11,353 nt of DNA from Sulfurovaceae bacterium (GTDB taxonomy: Bacteria; Campylobacterota; Campylobacteria; Campylobacterales; Sulfurovaceae): NCBI GenBank assembly GCA_029933395.1, contig JAOZOG010000051.1, positions 751 to 12,103 of the forward strand, given 5' to 3'. Within the stretch, counting starts at the first letter, position 1; each line of letters starts with the position of its first letter. Of this stretch, positions 6,540 to 11,353 are shown in pieces. A program made the translations under genes and the position numbers. The notes below the pieces were generated by a model. That model was not told the origin of the DNA and did no database searches. It saw only the letters and a program-made list of their open reading frames with translations.

Positions 6540-7604
6540 ATGGCGAATTTTGGACCCAAGGATATCAAAAAACTCAGAGAGATGACCGATGCAGGAATGA
6601 TGGACTGCAAAAAGGCATTGACTGAGTCCGATGGTGATATGGACAAAGCCGTCGACTGGCTGAGAAACAAAGGGCTCGGTGCCGCTGCAAAAAAGGCAAG
6701 CAAAGTCGCTGCCGAAGGTGCAATCGGTGTCAAAGTAGGAGAGCATAAAGCGGTCATCGTAGAGATCAACTCCCAGACAGACTTCGTCGCGCAGAATGAT
6801 AAGTTCAAAGCGGTACTCAACGAAGTCGTCGAGCATGCATATAATAACGATCTGGAAGATGCGGATGCGATCAATGCATCAGAGATCAAAGGACAGCCTT
6901 TTTCCGAGTATCTCTCCCTGCAGATTGCCACGATCGGTGAAAACCTCGTTGTCAGAAGAGCAGCACTGATCAAAGGTGACGAGAATTCTGCGATCAATGG
7001 GTATGTTCACGCCAATGGAAGAGTCGGTGTCATCCTCAAAGCGGAGTGCGACTCTGCCAAGACGGCTGAAGCGATGAAAGAAGCGGTAAGAAACGTGGCG
7101 ATGCACGCGGCGGCGATGAAGCCAAAAACATTGAGCTTCGAGGATTTCGATATGGATTTCATCGAGAAAGAGACCGAGGGTCGTATCGCAGCCATCATCA
7201 AAGAGAATGAAGAGCTCAGCAGATTGGGTAAAACACTCAAAAATGTGCCTCTCTATATCTCGATGAAGCAGTTGACCGAAGAGGTCCTCGAGAAAGCGGA
7301 AGCGGCACTCAAAGAGGAGCACAAAGCAGAAGGCAAGCCGGAGAAGATCTGGGATCGAATCCTGCCGGGCAAAATGGCACGTTTCATCTCCGACAACACA
7401 ACTCTCGATCAGGAGCAGTGCCTTCTCGATCAGGTTTTTGTCATGGACGACAGCAAGACGGTTTCACAATATATCGATGAGCAGGCGAAAGCTGCCGGCG
7501 GTACAGCCAAGATCACACACTTTGTCAGACTCGAAGTGGGTGAGGGCATCGAAGTGATCGAAGAAGATTTTGCAGCGGAAGTTGCGAAGCAGATGGGATC
7601 ATAA
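6540..7604 (+). CDS. tsf: Elongation factor Ts
   Basis: EF-Ts is the guanine-nucleotide exchange factor that recharges EF-Tu with GTP. The N-terminal UBA-like domain (residues 1 to about 55, with LREMTDAGMMDCKKAL) and the core signature NSQTDFVAQND (77-87) are intact; Asp81-Phe82 is the pair that intrudes next to the EF-Tu nucleotide site. At 354 aa it exceeds E. coli EF-Ts (283) and matches the long Campylobacter/Helicobacter form of about 355 aa, with an enlarged C-terminal half (LPGKMARFISDNTTLDQEQ). AGGAGG at 6527-6532 lies seven bases before the ATG and overlaps the rpsB 3' end, giving coupled translation. It is highly expressed by expectation and shares the rpsB promoter and leader. Confidence 0.98.
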   Translation: MANFGPKDIKKLREMTDAGMMDCKKALTESDGDMDKAVDWLRNKGLGAAAKKASKVAAEGAIGVKVGEHKAVIVEINSQTDFVAQNDKFKAVLNEVVEHAYNNDLEDADAINASEIKGQPFSEYLSLQIATIGENLVVRRAALIKGDENSAINGYVHANGRVGVILKAECDSAKTAEAMKEAVRNVAMHAAAMKPKTLSFEDFDMDFIEKETEGRIAAIIKENEELSRLGKTLKNVPLYISMKQLTEEVLEKAEAALKEEHKAEGKPEKIWDRILPGKMARFISDNTTLDQEQCLLDQVFVMDDSKTVSQYIDEQAKAAGGTAKITHFVRLEVGEGIEVIEEDFAAEVAKQMGS

Positions 7605-7622
7605 TCTCCCTTATGTCCCAAT

Positions 7623-7651
7623 CTCCCGATACGAAACTTCGTGTCAGGGAG
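7623..7651 (+). promoter_or_regulatory. Hairpin after tsf that covers the next gene's ribosome site
   Basis: A 12-bp stem: 7623-7627 (CTCCC) pairs with 7647-7651 (GGGAG), and after one bulged A the arm GATACGA (7628-7634) pairs with TCGTGTC, closed by an AACT loop. The 3' arm is part of AGGGAG (7646-7651), the presumed Shine-Dalgarno of the ABC ATPase gene. There is no T-run after it, so it is not a standard terminator. A second CTCCC at 7606-7610 and a smaller hairpin at 7644-7660 offer alternative pairings. Likely effects: lower translation of the downstream gene, or protection of the rpsB-tsf mRNA 3' end. Confidence 0.55.
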
Positions 7652-7659
7652 CTCTCCTG

Positions 7660-8310
7660 ATGCCACAGACACTCCTCCACGCCACCCAAATTTCCCACCA
7701 TTTCGATCTGGAACTCTACCGCAATGTCGAGCTAAAACTGGAATCCTCACGCAGTGCGGCAATTTTGGGACGGAGCGGTAGCGGAAAATCGACGCTTCTG
7801 CATCATTTTTCTACCTTCCTGAAGCCATCCCAGGGCAGAGTGATACTGCTTGACAGGGAGATTTATACGCTCAAAGACGCCCAGATCGAAAAGCTCAGAC
7901 GCTACGAACTGGGCATTATTTTCCAATTCCACTATCTCTTCAAGGGGATGAGTGCGATGGAGAATATCGAAGTGGCGACGATGCTGGCAGGAGAAGAGAT
8001 CGATGAGGCGCTGCTGGAAAAACTGGAGATCAGCGAAGTGATGGGGCAGAAGATCTCAGAGCTCTCCGGCGGACAGCAGCAGCGTGTCTCTATCGCCAGA
8101 GTCCTGAGCAAAAAACCCAAAGTGATCTTCGCCGATGAACCAACCGGAAATCTGGACAAAGAGACGGCAAATCTTGTGATGGATGTACTGCTGGACTATA
8201 TTCATATCAATGAAGCCGGATTGCTTCTGGTGACCCATGATGAAGAGATGGCGAAGCGGTGTGACGAGAGCTATCGCCTCGAGGAGCAGAGACTGGAGCG
8301 TATTGTATGA
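7660..8310 (+). CDS. ABC transporter ATP-binding protein, LolD/MacB-like
   Basis: The 216-aa ATPase subunit is complete: Walker A GRSGSGKST (37-45), Q-loop Gln89 in IIFQFHYLF, signature LSGGQQQRVSIARVL (135-149), Walker B VIFADE (155-160) followed by PTGNLD, and the switch His193 in LLVTHDE. Size and the FQFHYLF...MENIEV pattern fit the LolD/MacB/FtsE group, which powers lipoprotein release, export or divisome regulation. No FtsX/LolC-type permease is in view, so the substrate is unknown. The ATG at 7660 follows AGGGAG by eight bases; in-frame extension upstream would run into tsf and adds a non-family sequence. A comparable ATPase gene sits beside tsf in Campylobacter jejuni (from memory). 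It overlaps the next small gene by four bases (ATGA). Confidence 0.9.
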   Translation: MPQTLLHATQISHHFDLELYRNVELKLESSRSAAILGRSGSGKSTLLHHFSTFLKPSQGRVILLDREIYTLKDAQIEKLRRYELGIIFQFHYLFKGMSAMENIEVATMLAGEEIDEALLEKLEISEVMGQKISELSGGQQQRVSIARVLSKKPKVIFADEPTGNLDKETANLVMDVLLDYIHINEAGLLLVTHDEEMAKRCDESYRLEEQRLERIV

Positions 8311-8447
8311 AAATCGAAATTTCGGCATTGGTCTATAATATTTCGATGATCCTGCTGATCATTGCCGGATCATTTATCCTGACGAGGCTGATCAGCAGGA
8401 AATTTATCAAAGACGAGGATGAGGGTACGGAGGAGAGTGATACATAG
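8307..8447 (+). CDS. 46-aa single-helix membrane protein, unknown function
   Basis: This short gene starts inside the ABC ATPase stop (ATGA overlap) with GGAG (8295-8298) eight bases upstream, so it looks translated by coupling. The product begins MKIEISALVYNISMILL, has one hydrophobic segment at about residues 8-26, a basic flank (RLISRKFIK) and an acidic end (DEDEGTEESDT). By charge, the C-terminus should be cytoplasmic. It may be an accessory subunit that anchors the ATPase to the membrane or to its permease, or a small regulator; no family is recognised. The overlap, ribosome site and sensible membrane topology argue that it is real despite its size. Confidence 0.65.
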   Translation: MKIEISALVYNISMILLIIAGSFILTRLISRKFIKDEDEGTEESDT

Positions 8448-8480
8448 CGAAAGGTTCGCTGCTTGTCACTATCGGTTTTT
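8444..8480 (+). terminator. Possible terminator hairpin ending the rpsB operon
   Basis: AGCGAA (8446-8451) pairs with TTCGCT (8455-8460) around a short loop, starting within the stop codon of the 46-aa gene. A T-run (8476-8480) follows only after about 15 bases, so termination efficiency is doubtful. It lies between convergent transcripts in a 53-base gap. Confidence 0.35.
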
Positions 8481-8500
8481 CCAGCTTGAACTGTGGCAGC

Positions 8501-8845
8501 TTATTGTTCTGCCGTAATAACTCGTTTGATCTTCGGCAGATAAGACCTGATAACATTTTCTATCAATGCAGTATTGATACCTTCGTAATCGTGTGCTATA
8601 AAATTTCTTACCGCAAAAGCACCCCGTATATCATCTTTGTCAAATTTGGAGAGTATGTCATACTCCATTTTGTCCTGCAGTCTTTGAAATTGTTCAGCAA
8701 TAGCGATGAGATGCATAAGAATAGCAGGTTTTGAAAGTTTTTCATCTTCCAGTGCGGTTGTGATGCTCCCCTGTTCCTCGACAATCTCCTCTACCATCTC
8801 AATTTTTTCGATGATGAGCCTGAGCGTATTATGCATAGATCGCAT
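8501..8845 (-). CDS. hepT: HepT-like (DUF86) HEPN ribonuclease toxin
   Basis: The 114-aa all-helical protein carries the HEPN active-site pattern R-x4-H-x-Y as Arg80-His85-Tyr87 (RNFIAHDYEG). HepT toxins are dimeric ribonucleases of type VII toxin-antitoxin systems. In the studied case the partner MntA adds AMP units to the tyrosine of this motif and so silences the toxin; all needed residues are present here. The gene overlaps the end of mntA by 17 bases, or by 8 if Met4 (8836) is the true start. Neither start has a ribosome site, so expression depends on coupling to the antitoxin. The local sequence is much richer in A+T than its neighbours, suggesting acquisition. Confidence 0.88.
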   Translation of the reverse strand: MRSMHNTLRLIIEKIEMVEEIVEEQGSITTALEDEKLSKPAILMHLIAIAEQFQRLQDKMEYDILSKFDKDDIRGAFAVRNFIAHDYEGINTALIENVIRSYLPKIKRVITAEQ

Positions 8846-9131
8846 CTTTGATGATAAATTTGTGTTTTAAACCGGATTCGTCACATAGGTCTACGTGCCT
8901 ATGGAACCTATTTTCAAGACTTTTGCGCAGATCTTCAAGAAAAAGAAAGCCTTGCACCCCATCAAATTTTTTTATAAATGCCGGTGTTGTTTTGATAACA
9001 ATATCGATATCACTATAGAGATCTGCCTTGTCTTTGGCGAAGCTGCCAAAAAGGCCAATCCGCTCAATCCCATTCTGCACAAGACTGGATTTGATGTCAG
9101 ATAAATAGGAAAGAATATGTTCTTTTTGCAT
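8829..9131 (-). CDS. mntA: MntA-like minimal nucleotidyltransferase antitoxin
   Basis: The 100-aa protein is a minimal nucleotidyltransferase with the motif GSFAKDKADLYSDIDIVI: Gly29-Ser30 and the metal-binding Asp41 and Asp43. A third candidate carboxylate is Asp81 (HVDLCDE). In characterised HepT-MntA pairs this enzyme AMPylates the toxin tyrosine; the intact residues here suggest an active antitoxin. It precedes and overlaps hepT and lies 35 bases downstream of prfB on the same strand. Its own -10 box is at 9152-9157. The ribosome site is weak (AAAGAT). Codon and base use are AT-rich compared with prfB. Confidence 0.88.
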   Translation of the reverse strand: MQKEHILSYLSDIKSSLVQNGIERIGLFGSFAKDKADLYSDIDIVIKTTPAFIKKFDGVQGFLFLEDLRKSLENRFHRHVDLCDESGLKHKFIIKDAIYA

Positions 9132-9151
9132 TGGCTATCTTTTTTTATTGC

Positions 9152-9157
9152 ATTATA
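9152..9157 (-). promoter_or_regulatory. -10 box of mntA-hepT
   Basis: TATAAT (in GTTATAATGC) on the minus strand, predicted start near 9146, giving a leader of about 15 nt. It lies in the short gap after the prfB stop, so the pair can be transcribed independently; no terminator separates it from prfB. Confidence 0.6.
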
Positions 9158-9166
9158 ACATAAACG

Positions 9167-10261
9167 CTACTTCGCCTGAGAGATCAGGACCCCCTCCAAC
9201 AGCTTGTCGATATCACCATCAAGGATCGCATCGACATTGCTGAAGGCCTGGTTGCTTCGGGTGTCTTTGACCTGCTGATAGGGCTGCATGACATAGGAGC
9301 GGATCTGATGGCCCCAGCCGATATCACTCTTCTCCACTCCGTCGATCTCCGCCTGTTTTTTTGCCATTTCATATTCGTAGAGGCGTGATTTGAGCATCTT
9401 CATCGCGGCGGATTTGTTTTTGTGCTGGCTGCGGTCGTTTTGACACTGTACGACGATACCGGTGGGTTCGTGGGTGATACGGATAGCGGACTCGGTCTTG
9501 TTGACATGCTGGCCGCCTGCACCGGATGCCCGATAGGTATCGATACGCAGGTCTTTGTCCTCTATCTCGATATCGATATCATCCTCGATCTCCGGAGAGA
9601 CCATCACGGAGCTGAAGCTGGTATGGCGTTTGGCATTGCTGTCAAACGGACTGATGCGTACCAGACGGTGGATGCCGTTTTCGACCTTGAGATAGCCGTA
9701 GGCATTTTCTCCTTTGATGATGAAGGAGACATCTTTGATTCCCGCTTCATCTCCTGCCTGATAGTCGAGCTCCTCGACCTTGAAGCCGTGACGCTCGGCC
9801 CAGCGCAGATACATCCGGTAGAGCATACTCGCCCAGTCCTGACTCTCTGTTCCCCCGGCACCCGGATGGATAGAGACGATTGCATTGTTGCTGTCGTGGT
9901 CGCCTGAGAGCATGATCTGGACTTCGAGCGCTTCGGTTTTCTCTTTGAGGCTCTCTGCATCCTCATAGAGCATTTCGAGCGTCTCTTCGTCGCCTTCCGA
10001 TTTGGAGAGTTCGAAATAGTCATTGGCATCATCGATGGCTGCCTGGGCATTCTCGTATTTCTCCAGAACTCTCTCCAGGCGCGTCTTCTCCTGGGAGACC
10101 TTTCCTGCATTGGCAGCATCGCTCCAGAAGTCGGGATTTTGTTGCAATGTCTCGATCTCCTCAAGTCTTGCCTTGATCGCATCCGGTTTGACGATATTGC
10201 GGATATTTTCCATTTTGGTCGTGAGGGATTTCAAGAGTTCGCTGTATTCATAAGCATCCAT
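9167..10261 (-). CDS. prfB: Peptide chain release factor 2
   Basis: RF2 reads UGA and UAA stop codons and triggers peptide release on the ribosome. The 364-aa protein has the stop-reading tripeptide SPF at 204-206 and the catalytic GGQ at 249-251 (YRASGAGGQHVN), with Ala245 where E. coli K-12 has its unusual Thr246. Other blocks such as GGTESQDWASMLYRM and CQNDRSQHKNK are typical. The reading frame is continuous: at the place where E. coli prfB has its in-frame UGA frameshift site (near residue 25) this gene reads ENIRNIVKPDAIKARL with no break. The start has AAAGG about 12 bases upstream, rather distant. It is divergent from panC and followed by mntA-hepT. Confidence 0.97.
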   Translation of the reverse strand: MDAYEYSELLKSLTTKMENIRNIVKPDAIKARLEEIETLQQNPDFWSDAANAGKVSQEKTRLERVLEKYENAQAAIDDANDYFELSKSEGDEETLEMLYEDAESLKEKTEALEVQIMLSGDHDSNNAIVSIHPGAGGTESQDWASMLYRMYLRWAERHGFKVEELDYQAGDEAGIKDVSFIIKGENAYGYLKVENGIHRLVRISPFDSNAKRHTSFSSVMVSPEIEDDIDIEIEDKDLRIDTYRASGAGGQHVNKTESAIRITHEPTGIVVQCQNDRSQHKNKSAAMKMLKSRLYEYEMAKKQAEIDGVEKSDIGWGHQIRSYVMQPYQQVKDTRSNQAFSNVDAILDGDIDKLLEGVLISQAK

Positions 10262-10340
10262 CGTTTTGCACTACCTTTACTGATTCACTGCTGTTTTTTG
10301 ATATGATTTTATCAGAATGTCATAAAATAAGAGGTTAGCA
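10262..10340. promoter_or_regulatory. Divergent prfB / panC promoter region
   Basis: The 79-base gap must hold both promoters. Candidates are TATGAT at 10302-10307 (rightward, panC) and TAAAAT, the complement of 10306-10311 (leftward, prfB); they would overlap, so the two genes may compete for polymerase. GAGG at 10331-10334 is the panC ribosome site. The boxes are poor matches and the assignments are tentative. Confidence 0.35.
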
Positions 10341-11168
10341 ATGAAGATCGTACGGACAGCAGAAGCACTGCGGGAAGCCAGAAAAGAGCTGAAGGGGAGT
10401 ATCGGTTTCGTACCGACGATGGGTGCACTGCATGAAGGGCACCTCTCTCTGATACGCAGGGCAAGAGAGGAGAATGCGCACCTGATCGTCTCGATCTTTG
10501 TCAATCCGACGCAGTTTCTCGAAGGAGAGGATCTGGAGAGTTATCCCCGGCGGGAGGAGGCGGATAGCAAAATATGCCAACTTGCGGGGACGGATATCCT
10601 TTTTATGCCGTCAGTGGATCAGATGTACGAAGCGGATGAACTCTGTATCGGTGCACCGGCGAGACGGGGGTATATCCTCGAGGGCGAGAAGCGTCCGGGG
10701 CATTTTGACGGGATGTTGCAGATCGTGATGAAGCTTCTGAATCTTTCCGGGGCGACACGGGCCTATTTTGGCAAAAAGGATGCGCAGCAGCTGGTGTTGA
10801 TCACTCAGATGGCACGCAGCTATTTTCTCCCCTGCGATATTGTCCCCTGCGATATCGTGCGTGACGAAAAAGGCCTGGCACTCAGCAGTCGCAATGCCTA
10901 TCTCACTGATACAGAAAAGGAGCGTGCCCTTGCACTCTCCCGTTCACTGAAGCGGGCAAGCAAGAAGGTGATGGCTGGAGAGCTGAATGTCGAGGCGATA
11001 GTGGCTGAAATGGCCAGTGTGCTTGAGGCAGCAGTCGATCACACTGAGTATATTGCCATTGTCGATAGGGATTTTCGGAAACTCGAGAGAGTAGAGATCG
11101 GAAATACGATTGTTCTGGTAGCTGCATGGGTAGGCAAGACCCGGCTGATCGACAATATCTGGATATAG
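10341..11168 (+). CDS. panC: Pantothenate synthetase (pantoate-beta-alanine ligase)
   Basis: PanC joins pantoate and beta-alanine using ATP, via a pantoyl-adenylate, to make pantothenate for coenzyme A. The 275-aa cytoplasmic enzyme shows the nucleotidyltransferase HIGH-type site PTMGALHEGH (25-34; His31, His34), the pantoate-binding FVNPTQF (53-59), RPGHFDGM (118-125), GKKDAQQ (144-150) and the KMSKS-like GLALSSRN (178-185). Length is normal. GAGG lies six bases before the ATG. It is divergent from prfB, a neighbour with no metabolic link. The segment PCDIVPCDIV (164-173) is encoded by a near-perfect 15-bp tandem repeat, but spacing to the flanking motifs seems normal. Its stop lies inside a hairpin shared with the convergent gene. 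Confidence 0.97.
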   Translation: MKIVRTAEALREARKELKGSIGFVPTMGALHEGHLSLIRRAREENAHLIVSIFVNPTQFLEGEDLESYPRREEADSKICQLAGTDILFMPSVDQMYEADELCIGAPARRGYILEGEKRPGHFDGMLQIVMKLLNLSGATRAYFGKKDAQQLVLITQMARSYFLPCDIVPCDIVRDEKGLALSSRNAYLTDTEKERALALSRSLKRASKKVMAGELNVEAIVAEMASVLEAAVDHTEYIAIVDRDFRKLERVEIGNTIVLVAAWVGKTRLIDNIWI

Positions 11169-11187
11169 GTTCCTAGAACATATCCAG
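11159..11187. terminator. Hairpin enclosing both convergent stop codons
   Basis: CTGGATAT (11159-11166) pairs with ATATCCAG (11180-11187), and after a two-base bulge GTTC (11169-11172) pairs with GAAC (11176-11179) around the loop CTA. The panC stop falls in the stem and bulge, and the stop of the opposing gene is the loop itself. There is no T-run on either side, so it is a bidirectional terminator or mRNA end stabiliser only by inference. Confidence 0.5.
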
Positions 11188-11353
11188 GTCGTTGAAGAGC
11201 TCCTGGGGCGGAGCCGGTTTTGGGGTTGGCTTCGGTCTCGTGGGTTTTGGCTTGGAGGCTTGTTGTGCTCTTCTGGCCTCTTCCTTTGCCCGACGTGCCG
11301 CGGCTCTTGCCTCTTTCTGCGCCTCTTTGCGCTCTTTCTCCGCCTCTTCCTCC
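11173..11353 (-). CDS. C-terminal end of a charged, proline-rich protein (partial)
   Basis: The last 59 residues of a gene running in from the right edge are visible. They begin with a strongly charged, probably helical or coiled-coil segment (EEEAEKERKEAQKEARAAAR), continue with Arg/Ala/Gln-rich sequence, then a Pro/Lys-rich linker (KPKPTRPKPTPKPAPP) and end in QELFNDLDMF. The style recalls periplasm-spanning or linker regions of TonB/TolA-type proteins, but here it is at the C-terminus, so it is not a TonB domain. I do not recognise the protein. The short hydrophobic-acidic end after a proline linker could be a docking peptide; that is a guess. The stop is four bases from the panC stop. Confidence 0.6.
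   Translation of the reverse strand, partial: EEEAEKERKEAQKEARAAARRAKEEARRAQQASKPKPTRPKPTPKPAPPQELFNDLDMF

Noticed and set aside
7623..7651. Intrinsic terminator after tsf
   Set aside because: The stem is strong but no T-run follows, and the downstream ATPase gene has no other promoter visible.
7570..7659. Thirty-residue N-terminal extension of the ABC ATPase overlapping tsf
   Set aside because: Not family-like, no ribosome site, and the internal ATG at 7660 has AGGGAG upstream.
9422..9907. 161-aa open frame on the plus strand
   Set aside because: Antisense to the conserved core of prfB; no ribosome site or recognisable motif.
10180..10261. Programmed +1 frameshift site in prfB
   Set aside because: The frame is continuous through the equivalent position and aligns with RF2 from its first residues.
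1..11353. CRISPR array, tRNA or rRNA genes, transposase
   Set aside because: No regularly spaced repeats, cloverleaf or rRNA signature, and no transposase-like protein were seen on either strand.

Overview
The window reads as chromosomal DNA of a Campylobacterota (epsilonproteobacterial) bacterium, most plausibly a Sulfurovum-like marine chemolithotroph. The evidence is the near campylobacter-type S2 sequence with an acidic tail, the long (354 aa) EF-Ts, the rpsB-tsf-ABC ATPase order, AT-rich promoters with a clear -10 but no clear -35, and a base composition near 40-55% GC. The genus is inference; the class-level call is fairly firm.

Layout, left to right. Positions 1-61 hold a REP-like palindrome pair, cut by the window edge. 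A secreted Deg-type serine protease (87-1529, +) converges with a 72-aa unknown protein (1530-1748, -). That small gene diverges from bcp, a thiol peroxidase (1784-2251, +). A leftward four-gene unit (5421 down to 2261) encodes a DUF805 membrane protein and three further polytopic membrane proteins of unknown function. The genes are tightly packed and translationally coupled in part. Divergent promoters at 5447-5452 and 5511-5516 separate it from the rightward rpsB-tsf operon, which has a structured leader of about 140 nt. The operon continues into a LolD-like ABC ATPase and an overlapping 46-aa single-helix protein. Then come, leftward, prfB (RF2, no programmed frameshift) and, downstream of it with its own -10, an AT-rich mntA-hepT toxin-antitoxin pair. 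Divergent from prfB is panC (pantothenate synthesis), which converges with the C-terminal end of an unrecognised charged, proline-rich protein at the right edge.

Functionally the window mixes housekeeping translation (S2, EF-Ts, RF2), envelope and stress functions (Deg protease, Bcp, ABC ATPase), coenzyme A precursor synthesis (PanC) and one probably acquired toxin-antitoxin module. The parts least explained by known biology are the membrane-protein operon with oppositely charged C-terminal tails, the rpsB leader hairpin (which also encloses a 17-codon uORF), the hairpin that buries the Shine-Dalgarno of the ABC gene, and the 46-aa protein. No tRNA, rRNA, CRISPR array, transposase or origin was seen. 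No stretch over 300 bases lacks a gene; the longest gap (5422-5661) is the divergent promoter and leader region.
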